Positions 48,945 through 58,685 are shown, counted from the first letter of the stretch. The stretch: 64,000 nt of DNA from Sphingomonas sp. MA1305 (GCF_016107325.1 NZ_RCVT01000002.1:744001-808000); one strand, 5' to 3'. The notes: a model not told the origin generated them from the letters alone. Made by a program: numbers and translations.

Positions 48945-49826
48945 CTAGGGCACCAACGTCACGCTCATCCGGATGTGCTTGGTGTCGCCGGGTGCGACCT
49001 CGAACACGCCGGGCTTGGCGCGGAACTCGCCGTCATAGCCTTCGGGATCGGCGATGCCGTGCCATGGCTCGACGCAGACATAGGCCGCGCCGGGCTTGGT
49101 CCAGATGCCGAGCTTGGGCGTATCGGGGAAGGCGATGTCGAGTACCGGGCCCTGCGCCGCGCCATAGGTGACGGCTTGCGAGCGGATATGATCCCAGACC
49201 AAAGCATCGTCGGTGAACAAATCGTCGCGCAACAACAGCTCGCGGCCATCGAGCGGCGACGGGCGCGTCGTCGCGGCGATCAGGCCGTCGGGGGCGATTT
49301 CGCGCAGCGCGTCGGGCTCGTCGGCCTCGAAGGTGATGCGGTGCGCGGCGCGCTCCTCGCCATAGGGCAAAGGCCAGGCGAAGGCGGGGTGGAAGCCGAA
49401 GCTGGCGGGCAGGGCGACATCGCCGGTGTTGATCACGCGCGCCTCGACCGCCAGCGTCGCGCCCTCGACCGCGAAGGCGATCTCCAGCCGGAAGGCGAAG
49501 GGGTAGTTGGCGCGCGTTTCCTCGCTGTCGGTCAGCGCGAAGACGGCGCGATCCTCGCTCGCCTCGACGACGTCGAACAGCGAATGGCGGGCGAAGCCAT
49601 GCTTGGGCATCGGATAGCTCTGGCCGTCGAGCCGGATCTGCAGGCCGTTGGTGACGCCGATCACCGGGAAGAGGATCGGCGCGCGGCCGGTCCAGAAGGC
49701 GGGGTCGGCGTTGGTCATCAGCTCGCGACCCTCGCTGTCCTCGAGGTGCGACAGCTCGGCACCGAAGGGATTGATCGCCGCGGTGAGCGCGGCGGAGCGG
49801 ATGCGGATCATCTGGCGGTCGGTCAT
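48945..49826 (-). CDS. Aldose 1-epimerase family protein
   Basis: The 293-aa protein belongs to the galactose mutarotase-like superfamily, which interconverts sugar anomers. Features are LSHLEDSEGRELMTNADPAFW (about residues 25-45), a conserved His in KHGFARHSLFDVVEA (about 75-89) and a GFHPAFAWP region (about 143). The branch is that of LacX/YeaD-like proteins rather than true GalM, so the physiological substrate may be a sugar phosphate. A long inverted repeat separates it from pheT upstream. Confidence 0.88.
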   Translation of the reverse strand: MTDRQMIRIRSAALTAAINPFGAELSHLEDSEGRELMTNADPAFWTGRAPILFPVIGVTNGLQIRLDGQSYPMPKHGFARHSLFDVVEASEDRAVFALTDSEETRANYPFAFRLEIAFAVEGATLAVEARVINTGDVALPASFGFHPAFAWPLPYGEERAAHRITFEADEPDALREIAPDGLIAATTRPSPLDGRELLLRDDLFTDDALVWDHIRSQAVTYGAAQGPVLDIAFPDTPKLGIWTKPGAAYVCVEPWHGIADPEGYDGEFRAKPGVFEVAPGDTKHIRMSVTLVP

Positions 49827-49845
49827 GCGCTAATCCTGTCAGTTG

Positions 49846-49949
49846 CGACGGCCCTCACCCTTCCGGCGCTTCGCGCCTCCCTCCCTCTCCCAATGGGAGA
49901 GGGAAGGGGCCCGCCCGGCGCAGCCGGGTGGGAAGGGTGAGGGCCGTCG
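49846..49949. repeat. Long nested inverted repeat between pheT and the aldose epimerase
   Basis: Perfect 19-base outer arms (49846-49864 and 49931-49949) enclose a second perfect hairpin (49883-49891 and 49895-49903, CCCTCTCCC/GGGAGAGGG). The outer arm begins CGACGGCCCTCACCC. It starts 11 bases past the pheT stop and ends the gap, so it may terminate or stabilise the pheT mRNA. Confidence 0.75.
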
Positions 49950-49959
49950 TTCTCTTCGC

Positions 49960-52326
49960 TCAACCCCTGAGCACCGCGCCCTGTTTCGCGGCCGCCGCCA
50001 CCACCTTGTCGGCGATCCCCTTCAGCGCCTCGTCGGTGAAGCTCTTGTCGGTCGGCTGCAGCACCACCTCGACCGCGACCGACTTCATGCCCGGTTCGAC
50101 CCCGGTGCCGGTGAAGACGTCGAACACGCGCGCCGCGGTGATCGCCGCCTTGTCGGCGCCGCGCACGCTGCGCACCAGGGCGTCGGCGCTGACCGCCTCG
50201 GGAACCAGAAAGGCGAAGTCGCGGCGGACCGACTGAAGCGCCGGCGGGGCGAAGGCCGGCCGCATGAAGCCGGTAGCCCCGCGCCTGGCCGGCAGCGCGT
50301 CGAGGTACAGCTCGACCGCGGCGATGCCGCCGTCGAGGTCGAACGCCTTGAGCAGGCTCGGGTGCAGCATGCCGAAGCGCGCCAGGATCGTCTTCGGCCC
50401 GAGGCGCAGCGTGCCCGACTGGCCGGGGTGCCAGGCGTCGCCGGTCTCGCCCATGACTTGCAAATTGTCGACCGGCGCCCCGGCGGCGGCGAGCAGCGCC
50501 AGCGCCTCCGCCTTGGCGTCAAAGGCGTCGAAGCCCGCCGCCTTGCCCGCCCGCCAGCCGCGATCGCGGGCGTTGCCGGCGAGAACGAGGCCGAGCGTCG
50601 GATGCTCGCCGTCGGCGAGGTAGCGGCGACCGATCTCGAACAGGCGCACCGCGGCAGCGCCGCGCGCGAGGTTGCGGCGGGTGGCGGAGAGCAGGCCGGG
50701 CAGCAGCGACGGGCGCATGACCTTGAGGTCCTCGCTGATCGGATTGGCGAGGCTCCAGGCGCCGCCGCCGAACGGCGCGGCTTCGGCATCGGAGACGAAG
50801 CTCCAGGTCACTGCCTCGTCTAGCCCGCGCGCGGCGGCGGCGCGGCGGACGCGGCGCTCCAGCTTCTGCTGCGGCGTCGCGGTCGGCTTCGCCACGCCGG
50901 GGACGCGGGGCAGCGGCACGGGCGCGACCTTGTCGATCCCCTCGATGCGGATCACCTCCTCGACCAGATCGGCGGGCCCGTCGATGTCGCGCCGCCACGT
51001 CGGCGGCGTCACCTGCCAGTCGTCGGTGACCGTGAAGCCGAGTGATTCGAGGATCGCGCGCTGCCGTTCCGGCGCGATGGCGAGGCCGCCCAGCGTCTCC
51101 GCCCGCGCCGGATCATAGGCGTAGGTGCGCATCGTCAGCGGCGGCTGGCCGGCGCGGGTGACGGTGCTGGCGCTGCCGCCGCAATATTCGAGCACGAGGA
51201 AGGTGGCGATGGCGAGGCCGTCGTCGAGGAAGGCCGGATCGACGCCGCGTTCGAAGCGCTGGCGCGCGTCGCTGGTCAGGCTGAGCGCCTGACCGGTGCG
51301 CGCGATCGCATCGGGGGCGAAATAGGCGCATTCGATGACGACGTCGGTGGTCGCTTCCGACACGCCCGAATGCGCGCCGCCCATGATGCCGCCGATATCG
51401 TGCACCGCGACGTCGTTGGCGATGACGGTCATGCCCTCGGCGAGCGCATAGGTCTTGCCGTTGAGCGCCTCGACGCTCTCGCCCGCGCGTGCCTGGCGGG
51501 CGACGAGGCCGCCCGACAGCTTCGCCTTGTCATAGACATGGAGGGGGCGGCCGAGATCGACGGTGAGATAGTTGGTGATGTCGACCAGGGTCGAGATCGG
51601 CTTCTGGCCGATCGCGGTCAGGCGGCTGCGCATCCATTCGGGCGAGGCGCCGTTGCGGAGGCCGCGCACCTCCTGCGCATAAAAGGCGGGGCAGCCCGCC
51701 GCATCCTCGATGCGGACGTCGGGGCCGGGGCCTTCGCCGGGGACGTCGGGGACGGTCGGCGCGACGAGCGTCCCCAGCCCCGCGGCGGCGAGGTCGCGCG
51801 CGATGCCGTGGACACCCATGCAATCCTGGCGGTTGGGCGTGATCGCTACGTCGATCACAGGATCGTCGAGCCCGGCGTAATCGGGGTAGGGCGTGCCGAT
51901 CGGCGCATCCTCGGGCAGTTCGATGATGCCGTCATGGCCTTCGCCGACCTGCAGCTCGCGCGCCGAGCACATCATCCCGTTCGATTCGACGCCGCGGATC
52001 GCCGCGACCTTCAGCGTCACGTCGAGGCCGGGGACATAGGCACCGGGCGCGCCGAACACGCCGACCAGGCCGGCGCGGGCATTGGGGGCGCCGCACACCA
52101 CCTGCATCGGCCCGTCACCCGCGTCGACGGAGAGGACCTGCAGCTTGTCCGCCTGCGGATGGCGTGTCGCGGACAGGATGCGCGCGACGCGAAAGGCCTT
52201 CAGCGCCGCGCCGGGATTGTCGACGCCCTCGACCTCGAGCCCGATGCGGGTCAGCGCGTCGAGGATCTCCTCGAGGCTCGCATCGGTGGTCAGGTGGTCC
52301 TTGAGCCAGGAAAGGGTGAACTTCAT
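49960..52326 (-). CDS. pheT: Phenylalanine-tRNA ligase beta subunit
   Basis: PheT, with PheS, charges tRNA-Phe. The 788-aa protein has normal domain order: an N-terminal tRNA-binding OB-like domain (about 40-150), with the B3/B4 editing domain about 200-400. The B5 domain follows, then the catalytic-like core, and a C-terminal ferredoxin-like anticodon-binding domain (about 695-788) with SVRRDFAFLVPEAV. The N-terminus MKFTLSWLKDHLTTDASLEEI is the family start. It lies 151 bases after pheS, a gap containing inverted REP-like repeats. Confidence 0.97.
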   Translation of the reverse strand: MKFTLSWLKDHLTTDASLEEILDALTRIGLEVEGVDNPGAALKAFRVARILSATRHPQADKLQVLSVDAGDGPMQVVCGAPNARAGLVGVFGAPGAYVPGLDVTLKVAAIRGVESNGMMCSARELQVGEGHDGIIELPEDAPIGTPYPDYAGLDDPVIDVAITPNRQDCMGVHGIARDLAAAGLGTLVAPTVPDVPGEGPGPDVRIEDAAGCPAFYAQEVRGLRNGASPEWMRSRLTAIGQKPISTLVDITNYLTVDLGRPLHVYDKAKLSGGLVARQARAGESVEALNGKTYALAEGMTVIANDVAVHDIGGIMGGAHSGVSEATTDVVIECAYFAPDAIARTGQALSLTSDARQRFERGVDPAFLDDGLAIATFLVLEYCGGSASTVTRAGQPPLTMRTYAYDPARAETLGGLAIAPERQRAILESLGFTVTDDWQVTPPTWRRDIDGPADLVEEVIRIEGIDKVAPVPLPRVPGVAKPTATPQQKLERRVRRAAAARGLDEAVTWSFVSDAEAAPFGGGAWSLANPISEDLKVMRPSLLPGLLSATRRNLARGAAAVRLFEIGRRYLADGEHPTLGLVLAGNARDRGWRAGKAAGFDAFDAKAEALALLAAAGAPVDNLQVMGETGDAWHPGQSGTLRLGPKTILARFGMLHPSLLKAFDLDGGIAAVELYLDALPARRGATGFMRPAFAPPALQSVRRDFAFLVPEAVSADALVRSVRGADKAAITAARVFDVFTGTGVEPGMKSVAVEVVLQPTDKSFTDEALKGIADKVVAAAAKQGAVLRG

Positions 52327-52345
52327 CGGAACGTTCCGTTCTTGT

Positions 52346-52458
52346 CGTCATCCCGGCGAACGCCGGGACCCATGGATGCGACCGGCCCGGAGGCTGGCGA
52401 TCCCGTGTCATCATGCGCCGCGCCCTGTCCATGGGTCCCGGCGTGCGCCGGGATGACG
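52346..52458. repeat. Inverted pair of REP-like units between pheS and pheT
   Basis: CGTCATCCCGGCG-AA-CGCCGGGACCCATGG (52346-52375) faces its near-complement CCATGGGTCCCGGCG-TGCG-CCGGGATGACG (52429-52458), about 53 bases apart. Each unit is itself a hairpin; together they form a long cruciform in the pheS-pheT operon gap. Confidence 0.7.
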
Positions 52459-52477
52459 GACGGGGCGTGGTGCAGGC

Positions 52478-53587
52478 TCAGGCGGCGACGCCGACGCCGC
52501 CCGACAGGGTCGGCACGTCGAGCGCGGCGAAGCCGTAATGCTTCAGCCAGCGGATATCGCCGTCGAAGAAGGGCCGGAGGTCGTCCATGCCGTATTTGAG
52601 CATGGCGAGCCGGTCGATGCCGCAGCCGAAGGCGAAGCCCTGCCATTCGTCGGGATCGAGGCCGCAGGCGGCGATCACCTTCGGGTGAACCATGCCGCTG
52701 CCGAGCACCTCCATCCAGCCGCCTCCCGATCCGCCGATGACGCGCTTGCCCTTCTCGATCGTATAGCCGACGTCGACCTCGGCCGAGGGTTCGGTGAAGG
52801 GGAAATAGCTCGGCCGCAGGCGCAGGACGATGTCGTCGCGCTCGAAGAACGCCTTGAGGAAGGTCTCCAGCGTCCATTTGAGGTGACCGAGCGTGATCCC
52901 CTTGTCGATCACCAGCCCCTCGACCTGATGGAACATCGGCGTGTGCGTCGCATCCGAGTCCGAGCGATAGGTGCGGCCCGGCGCGATGATGCGGATCGGC
53001 GGCTGCTGCTCCAGCATCGTGCGGATCTGCACCGGACTGGTATGGGTGCGCAGCAGCGAGAAGGTGGCGCGCTCGTCGAACGTGCCCGCGGCCTTCGCCT
53101 CCTGGCCCTGCTGCAGGTAGAAGGTGTCGTGCATCGCACGCGCCGGATGGGTGTCCGGAATGTTGAGCGCGCTAAAATTGTGCCAGTCGGTCTCGATCTC
53201 CGGTCCGGTGGCGACCGCGAAGCCGAGGTCGGCGAAAATCTCGGCGAGTTCGTCCATCACCTGGCTGACCGGGTGGACGGTGCCCGCGAGCGGCGCGTCG
53301 ACCGGCAGCGTCATGTCGAGCGTCTCGGCGGCGAGGCGCGCGTCGAGCGCGGCGCGTTCCAGCGCGGCCTTGCGGGACTGAATCGCGTCGGTGACGGATT
53401 CGCGCAAGCCGTGGATGCGCGGGCCTTCGGCCTGGCGTTCCTCGGGACTCATCTTGCCGAGCGTCTTCAGCAACTGGGTGATGCTGCCCTGCTTGCCGAG
53501 CGCCTCGACGCGCAAGGATTCGAGGGCGTCGAGCGTCTCGCTCTGCCGGATGCGGTCGAGCAGTTGGTTCGGGTCGAGATCGGCCAC
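52478..53587 (-). CDS. pheS: Phenylalanine-tRNA ligase alpha subunit
   Basis: PheS contains the class II aminoacylation site. The 369-aa protein has the coiled-coil N-terminus (about 1-85), then motif 1 region around [20 protein letters not shown], motif 2 with [14 protein letters not shown] and [20 protein letters not shown]. Motif 3 contains [23 protein letters not shown] at 53587 is preferred as start: it has GGAG at good spacing. An upstream ATG at 53602 lies inside a REP-like repeat (53597-53625). pheT follows downstream after the repeat-containing gap. Confidence 0.95.
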   Translation of the reverse strand: MADLDPNQLLDRIRQSETLDALESLRVEALGKQGSITQLLKTLGKMSPEERQAEGPRIHGLRESVTDAIQSRKAALERAALDARLAAETLDMTLPVDAPLAGTVHPVSQVMDELAEIFADLGFAVATGPEIETDWHNFSALNIPDTHPARAMHDTFYLQQGQEAKAAGTFDERATFSLLRTHTSPVQIRTMLEQQPPIRIIAPGRTYRSDSDATHTPMFHQVEGLVIDKGITLGHLKWTLETFLKAFFERDDIVLRLRPSYFPFTEPSAEVDVGYTIEKGKRVIGGSGGGWMEVLGSGMVHPKVIAACGLDPDEWQGFAFGCGIDRLAMLKYGMDDLRPFFDGDIRWLKHYGFAALDVPTLSGGVGVAA

Positions 53588-53596
53588 GTCACACTC

Positions 53597-53625
53597 CGTC
53601 ATTCCCGCGCAGGCGGGAATCCAGA
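53597..53625. repeat. REP-like hairpin upstream of pheS
   Basis: CGTCATTCCCGC-GCAG-GCGGGAATCCAGA is a palindromic unit of the local type. Its left edge overlaps the alternative pheS ATG (53602). Confidence 0.7.
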
Positions 53626-53643
53626 TGTCCTGCCGGTCGGGGC

Positions 53644-53979
53644 TTAAGCGTCCCGCTCGCCACGGGACTTGATCGTCAGCGGCTCAAAGCCGAGGCCGAT
53701 GGCAAGGTCAACCCAATCGGGGTTGGAGCCCTCGATCAGCCGCGTCTTCCAGTCGCGGTTCCACTTCTTCAACTGCTTCTCACGGCGGATGGCGGCTTCC
53801 ATGTCGGACGCCATCTCGAACCAGACGAAGCGCTTGATGGCATAGCGTTTGGTAAAGCCGGGAATGACGCCATCGCGGTGCTGCTGGACGCGCACGAGCA
53901 GGTTCGAAGTGACGCCGATGTAGAGGGTGCCGTGCCGTCCGCTGGCGAGCATGTAGACGCACGGTTGCTTCGCATCCAC
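53644..53979 (-). CDS. GIY-YIG nuclease family protein
   Basis: The 111-aa protein has the GIY-YIG domain in its short stand-alone form. The first motif is [20 protein letters not shown] (about residues 8-27), giving VYM-LYIG in place of GIY-YIG, followed by Arg in [11 protein letters not shown] and a Glu in [16 protein letters not shown] (about 61-76). This corresponds to the YhbQ/UPF0213 group, whose function is unknown. It lies between pheS and rplT, flanked on both sides by REP-like repeats, so it may be a late insertion. Confidence 0.88.
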   Translation of the reverse strand: MDAKQPCVYMLASGRHGTLYIGVTSNLLVRVQQHRDGVIPGFTKRYAIKRFVWFEMASDMEAAIRREKQLKKWNRDWKTRLIEGSNPDWVDLAIGLGFEPLTIKSRGERDA

Positions 53980-53992
53980 GCCCTTCCCCCTT

Positions 53993-54134
53993 GGTCATTC
54001 CCGCGGAGGCGGGGGCCCAGACTGGCTGGCCTTTGTGACGTCCACAAGAACCTGCGCGTCTGGATCCCCGCCTGCGCGGGGATGACGGTTGGGGGGGGCG
54101 GGGTGCGCCGTCCCGGCTTCCGCCGGGATGACGG
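53993..54134. repeat. Three REP-like units before the GIY-YIG gene
   Basis: Units lie at 53993-54023 (GTCATTCCCGCG-GAGG), 54059-54088 (CCCCGCC-TGCG-CGGGGATGACGG) and 54108-54134 (CCGTCCCGGC-TTCC-GCCGGGATGACGG). The first is opposite in orientation to the other two. They fill most of the 240-base gap between the GIY-YIG gene and rplT. Confidence 0.7.
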
Positions 54135-54155
54135 AATAGGAGGATCGCCCCCAAA

Positions 54156-54192
54156 CGAAAAGGGCGCCGGTGTCGCCACCAGCGCCCCTTCG
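54156..54192 (-). terminator. Intrinsic terminator of rpmI-rplT
   Basis: On the minus strand CGAAGGGGCGCTGGTG pairs with a slightly bulged CACCGGCGCCCTTTTCG across a four-base loop and is followed by GTTT. It lies 28 bases after the rplT stop. Confidence 0.7.
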
Positions 54193-54219
54193 TGTCGGGC
54201 GTAACCGCTACAGGCGCGC

Positions 54220-54585
54220 TCAGGCGGCCTGGGGCAGGGCCGCCTTCGCCTGGGCGATGATCGCGGTAAAGGCTTCACCCTCGTGCATCGCGATGTCGGC
54301 CAGCACCTTCCGGTCGAGTTCGATGCCGGCGAGCTTCAGCCCGTGCATGAACTGCGAATAGGTCAGACCCTCGGCGCGGACGCCGGCGTTGATGCGCTGG
54401 ATCCACAGGCCGCGGAACGTGCGCTTCTTCACCTTGCGGTCGCGATAGGCGTACTGGCCGGCCTTCTCCACCGCCTGGCGGGCGATGCGGATCGTGTTCT
54501 TGCGACGGCCGTAATAGCCCTTCGCCTGATCCAAAATCCTCTTGTGCTTGGCCTTGGTCGTCGTGCCGCGCTTCACTCGTGCCAT
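54220..54585 (-). CDS. rplT: 50S ribosomal protein L20
   Basis: The 121-aa protein is L20, a 23S rRNA-binding assembly protein. The N-terminus [20 protein letters not shown] and the segment [20 protein letters not shown] followed by [20 protein letters not shown] are diagnostic. It lies 11 bases after rpmI, the normal rpmI-rplT order. L20 represses this operon by binding its leader in Escherichia coli; no equivalent structure is evident here. An intrinsic terminator follows. Confidence 0.98.
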   Translation of the reverse strand: MARVKRGTTTKAKHKRILDQAKGYYGRRKNTIRIARQAVEKAGQYAYRDRKVKKRTFRGLWIQRINAGVRAEGLTYSQFMHGLKLAGIELDRKVLADIAMHEGEAFTAIIAQAKAALPQAA

Positions 54586-54596
54586 TGTTCAGCTCC

Positions 54597-54800
54597 TCAG
54601 TTCAGGCCGTACGGCGCCCAGGCCTTCACCGTCGCGGTGTCGGCCTTCGACAGCACCGTGGTGCCGCGGTTCTGGCGGATGTACTTGCCGTTGTGGCTGA
54701 TCAGGCGGTGGCGCTTGCCGGCGACGCCGTGCTTCAGCTTGCCGGTGGCGGTGAGCTTGAAGCGCTTCTTGACGCCGCTCTTCGTCTTGAGCTTGGGCAT
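54597..54800 (-). CDS. rpmI: 50S ribosomal protein L35
   Basis: The 67-aa protein is L35: [20 protein letters not shown] and [20 protein letters not shown] are typical. It is first in the rpmI-rplT pair. In many bacteria infC precedes these two; here the divergent AsmA gene lies upstream, with 165 bases (54801-54965) between the genes that probably contain both promoters. Confidence 0.97.
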   Translation of the reverse strand: MPKLKTKSGVKKRFKLTATGKLKHGVAGKRHRLISHNGKYIRQNRGTTVLSKADTATVKAWAPYGLN

Positions 54801-54965
54801 TTTGATCCTTTCGATGTGAGCGGCGCTTGAACAGCCGCGGCAGCCCTTGATGGCCGGGCCGTTCGTCCACGCGTCGCTCGGGAAGCTGCGCCCCTTAGCC
54901 ATGTCGATCGGCAAAAGCAACCGATGCGGAACCGGAACGAGCCGCAGACGCTTGGATGCCTTGCG

Positions 54966-57107
54966 ATGGATCAATCCGCCCCCACCGCCCCGTCCGCCGA
55001 CATGGCCCCCGTCACGCCTGTCGTCACGCCGGTTGGCCCTACGCCGCGTCGCGCGCGCGGGTGGCGGATCGCCCGCAACGTCGCGCTCGGCCTGTTCGCG
55101 GCCGTCTTCGCAGTCTGGCTGATCCTGTTCGTCACCAAGGGGCGCTTCCTCAAGCATACGTTCGAGTCGATCGTCGGCCGGCTGACCCACCGCGAGGTCA
55201 AGGTCGCGGGCGATTTCCAGCTCTATTTCGCGCCGCTGCAGATCAAGTTCGCCGCGCAGGGGCTGAGCATCAGCAACCCTGGCTGGGCCAGCCAGCCCGA
55301 TCTGTTCCGCGCCGAGTCGCTCGATTCGCGGATCGCGCCGCTGTCGCTGCTGTTCGGCACGCGGCGCTTCTACTGGTTGACCCTGACCAACGGCGCGATC
55401 GACCTGGAATGGCTGCCCGATCACAGCGCCAACACCTGGACGTTCAGCGAGAAGAAGGGCGGCAAGCCCTTCCCCTTCCCGCGCATCGACCGTGCCACCG
55501 TCACCGGCACGACGGTGCGCTATCGCGACCCGCGGCTGCGCCTGCTCGCCGACATGCGGATCGATCCGATCCGATCGACCGATGCGCGGATCGGCGATGC
55601 GGTCGGCGTGACCGGGCGTGGGCTGATCCGCGGCACCCCCTTTGCGATGGCCGCCAAGCTGCTGTCGCCCAACCAGACGGTGGCGCGCGGGCAGAACCAG
55701 CTGGTGCTGACCGCACGGACGAACGGCAATGTCGTCGACGTGACCGGCACCTTGCCCAGCCTCGCGGCTTTCGAGGGCGTGCCGTTGCAGACGCGCGCGC
55801 GCGGGCGCGACCTGTCGACGCTGCTCGCCGTCATCGGCGTCGTCATCCCGCGCACCCGCGATTACCATTTGAAGGCGCAGCTGGTGCAGCAGGGGCCGCA
55901 ATATCGCTTCACGCACCTGTCCGGCACCTTCGGCGACAGCGACGTCGCCGGCGTGCTGACGATCACCAACGGGACGCGGCTGCATCTCGATTCGACGCTG
56001 ACCACGCGGCGGCTCGACATCGTCGATGCGGCGCCGTTCATCGGCTACAATCCCGACATCGTCGCCACGCAGGGCGCGCAGGCGGCCGCCGCCGCCACCG
56101 GTGCGGCGCCGCAGCGGCTCCTGCCCGATGCAGCGCTGCCGGTGGCGACGATGCGGCGCTTCGACGCCGACCTGAAATGGCGGATCGCCGCCGTGCGGTC
56201 GCGCCGGGTGCCGATCAGCGACGTCGACCTGACGCTGGCGCTGAAGGACGGGCGGCTGGCATTGTCGCCGATGTCCTTCGCGATGGCGCGTGGCAACGTC
56301 GCCGCCGACGTGGTGTTCGACACGCGCCAGCGACCGGCCGCCGACCGCTACGACATCCGCCTGGCGCCGACGCCGATGGGGCGGCTGCTCGCCGGCTGGG
56401 GCGTCGCGGAGGCGGGGACCACCGGCATCGTCAAGGGGCGCATCCAGCTGAGCGGGCGCGGCGATTCCGTGCATGACTCGCTCGCCAGCGCGCACGGCCG
56501 GATCGCCTTCGTGCTGCCGGCGGGATCGATGTGGACGCGCAACGCGCAACTGTCCGAGCTCGACATCGGCGTCTTCGTGCAGAAGATGTTCGAAAAGGAA
56601 TTGAAGGAGCCGGTCCAGATCAATTGCGGGCTGATCGGCTTCACCGTGCGGAGCGGCGTCGCGGCGGCGGACCCGATCCTGATCGATACCAGCAAGAACG
56701 TCATCACCGGTCGTGGCGGCTTCAGCTTCCGCAACGAGACGGTCGACCTGGCGGTGCGCGCCGACGGCAAGCAGTTCAGCCTGTTCTCCGGTCAGTCGCC
56801 GGTGGGGATCGGCGGCACCTTCGCGCATCCGTCGCTGGCGGTGATCAGCCCGCAGCTGCTGGCGCGCGCCGGCGCCGGACTGGGCCTGGCGGTGGTGGCG
56901 ACGCCGCTGGCGGGTATTCTCGCCTTCGTCGACGTCGGCGACGCCAAGGCGGCGGCGTGCGGTCCGGTGCTGGCGGGCGCGGACGCGCGGGCGCAGCGCA
57001 CCACCAAGGGCAAGCCGCGCACCGATGTCGGCAACGGCACCCCCGCCAAGAGCGGCGACGGCGGCGAGACCAAGGCGCAGCGCAAGAAGTTTCTGGGGAT
57101 CTTCTGA
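54966..57107 (+). CDS. AsmA family protein
   Basis: The 713-aa protein has one N-terminal membrane anchor (about residues 28-54, [19 protein letters not shown]) and a long periplasmic part. The first 150 residues after the anchor match Asm[41 protein letters not shown] and [19 protein letters not shown]. The C-terminal AsmA-like domain has [17 protein letters not shown] and [15 protein letters not shown]. AsmA-type proteins are thought to transport phospholipid to the outer membrane. The ATG at 54966 is preferred over one 42 bases upstream. It is divergent from rpmI. Confidence 0.88.
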   Translation: MDQSAPTAPSADMAPVTPVVTPVGPTPRRARGWRIARNVALGLFAAVFAVWLILFVTKGRFLKHTFESIVGRLTHREVKVAGDFQLYFAPLQIKFAAQGLSISNPGWASQPDLFRAESLDSRIAPLSLLFGTRRFYWLTLTNGAIDLEWLPDHSANTWTFSEKKGGKPFPFPRIDRATVTGTTVRYRDPRLRLLADMRIDPIRSTDARIGDAVGVTGRGLIRGTPFAMAAKLLSPNQTVARGQNQLVLTARTNGNVVDVTGTLPSLAAFEGVPLQTRARGRDLSTLLAVIGVVIPRTRDYHLKAQLVQQGPQYRFTHLSGTFGDSDVAGVLTITNGTRLHLDSTLTTRRLDIVDAAPFIGYNPDIVATQGAQAAAAATGAAPQRLLPDAALPVATMRRFDADLKWRIAAVRSRRVPISDVDLTLALKDGRLALSPMSFAMARGNVAADVVFDTRQRPAADRYDIRLAPTPMGRLLAGWGVAEAGTTGIVKGRIQLSGRGDSVHDSLASAHGRIAFVLPAGSMWTRNAQLSELDIGVFVQKMFEKELKEPVQINCGLIGFTVRSGVAAADPILIDTSKNVITGRGGFSFRNETVDLAVRADGKQFSLFSGQSPVGIGGTFAHPSLAVISPQLLARAGAGLGLAVVATPLAGILAFVDVGDAKAAACGPVLAGADARAQRTTKGKPRTDVGNGTPAKSGDGGETKAQRKKFLGIF

Positions 57108-57146
57108 GGCGGAGGGCACAGGGATACTGCCATTCTCCCCCTCGCT

Positions 57147-57241
57147 CGTCATCCCCGCGAAGGCGGGGATCCAGACGCGTAGGTCCTCGATAGGGCCGCG
57201 GCGCTAGCGCCTCTGGATTCCCGCTTCCGCGGGAATGACGA
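57147..57241. repeat. Inverted pair of REP-like units between asmA and hisN
   Basis: CGTCATCCCCGCG-AAGG-CGGGGATCCAGACG (57147-57177) faces TCTGGATTCCCGC-TTCC-GCGGGAATGACGA (57212-57241). They lie between convergent genes and may help terminate both. Confidence 0.7.
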
Positions 57242-57264
57242 GGGTCGATGCCCGGGTGACTGTG

Positions 57265-58077
57265 TCAGTGATCGTGATCGTGCGCGGTGGCGCGCAGCGC
57301 CTCCAGCACGTCGTCGGTGCGCGCCGGATCGCCGATCGCCAGGACATGGCCGTCGCTGGCGGCGGTGAGCGGTTCGCCGTTCCAGTCGCACATCCGCCCG
57401 CCTGCGCCCTCGACCACCGGCACCAGCGCGGCGAAATCGTAGAGCTGCAGACCACTTTCCGCGACCACGTCGAGGTGGCCGCTCGCCAGCAGGCCGTAAT
57501 TGTAGCAGTCGCCGCCATAGACCGGGCCCTGGCGTGCGTGCCCGCCGGATGCGGCGGCGACCAGCGCCATATAATGCGGCACGTCGCCGTCGGCGAACAG
57601 ATGCGGGCTGGTGGTGGCGACGATCGCCCCCTCCAGCGCGGCGCAGGCGCGGGTGCGCGCGGGGCGGCCGTTGAAGCTGGTCGGTCGGCCGGCGACGCCG
57701 AGCCAGCGTTCACGCTGCACCGGCTGGTCGATGATGCCGAGCACCGGCCAGCCGTCCTCGACCAGGGCGATCAGCGTGCCGAAGATCGCGCGGCCGACGG
57801 TGAAGCTGCGCGTGCCGTCGATCGGGTCGAGCACCCATTGCCGGCCGGTGACGCCGTCCTTGTTGCCATATTCCTCGCCGATCACGCCGTCGCCGGGCGC
57901 CTCCGCATCGAGCAGGCGGCGCATCGCCGCCTCCGCCTCGCGATCGGCGCGGGTCACGGGGCTATGGTCGGCCTTGACCTCGCCGCCGAAATCGGACCGG
58001 AAATAGGGGCGGATGACGGCGCCGGCGGCATCGGCGAGACGCTGGGCGAGGGCGAGATCGGCGGGGGTGACCGGCAT
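57265..58077 (-). CDS. hisN: Inositol-phosphatase-family histidinol-phosphatase
   Basis: The 270-aa protein is a magnesium-dependent phosphatase of the inositol monophosphatase family. Metal-site motifs are GVIGEEYGNKDG (about residues 64-75), VLDPIDGTRSFTVG (about 82-95) and YDFAALVPVVEGAGG (about 213-227), with the Asp ligand. The N-terminus (LALAQRLADAAGAVIRPYFR) resembles the HisN-type histidinol-phosphate phosphatases of actinobacteria and alphaproteobacteria, so a role in histidine synthesis is likely but other substrates are possible. A His-rich tail (DHDH) ends the protein. It is divergent from the peroxiredoxin gene. Confidence 0.85.
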   Translation of the reverse strand: MPVTPADLALAQRLADAAGAVIRPYFRSDFGGEVKADHSPVTRADREAEAAMRRLLDAEAPGDGVIGEEYGNKDGVTGRQWVLDPIDGTRSFTVGRAIFGTLIALVEDGWPVLGIIDQPVQRERWLGVAGRPTSFNGRPARTRACAALEGAIVATTSPHLFADGDVPHYMALVAAASGGHARQGPVYGGDCYNYGLLASGHLDVVAESGLQLYDFAALVPVVEGAGGRMCDWNGEPLTAASDGHVLAIGDPARTDDVLEALRATAHDHDH

Positions 58078-58148
58078 CCGACCATGCCTAGTGCGGCGCG
58101 TCGCATCGCGCTAGATTGCGCGACCGTATATCCGTGGAAGGATCGACC

Positions 58149-58685
58149 ATGCGCCTGTTTCCCGCCGCCGCCGCGCTCGCGCTGATCGCCGCGCCCGCCT
58201 TTGCCGCACTGACCACCGGCGCCAAGGCGCCCGATTTCGAGACGCGCGGTGCGATCGCGGGCAAGGTGGTGCCGATCCACCTCGCCGAGGCGCTGAAGAA
58301 GGGGCCGGTGGTGCTGTACTTCTTCCCGGCGGCGTTCACCGGCGGCTGCAATGCCGAGGCGCATGCCTTCGCCGAGGCGATCCCCGCGTTCAAGAAGGCG
58401 GGCGCGACGGTGATCGGCATGTCGGCGGACGACGTGCCGACGCTGCAGCGCTTCTCGTCGGAGAAATGCGCCGGCCAGTTCGCGGTGGCGAGCGCGGGGC
58501 CCAAGGTCGTGCAGGGCTATGACGTCGCGATGCAGGGTGGCCCGGCCGGGCGCCAACTGACGACGCGGACCAGCTATGTGATCGGCAAGGACGGTCGCGT
58601 CGCCTTCGTCCACGACGATCGCGATCCGGCCCAGCATGTCGCGCTGACGCTGGCCGCGGTGCAAAAAATGGTTCGCACGCGCTGA
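58149..58685 (+). CDS. Exported peroxiredoxin, AhpC/TSA-BCP type
   Basis: The 178-aa protein reduces peroxides. A signal peptide (about residues 1-20, ending AFA) sends it to the periplasm. The peroxidatic Cys67 lies in FFPAAFTGGCNAEAHAF, where the usual TxxC is kept but Pro is replaced by Gly. Cys107 in SEKCAGQF may be the resolving Cys. A further conserved Arg is in LTTRTSYVIGKDG. The ATG at 58149 is chosen for the signal peptide. A periplasmic partner for reduction is not seen nearby. Confidence 0.88.
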   Translation: MRLFPAAAALALIAAPAFAALTTGAKAPDFETRGAIAGKVVPIHLAEALKKGPVVLYFFPAAFTGGCNAEAHAFAEAIPAFKKAGATVIGMSADDVPTLQRFSSEKCAGQFAVASAGPKVVQGYDVAMQGGPAGRQLTTRTSYVIGKDGRVAFVHDDRDPAQHVALTLAAVQKMVRTR

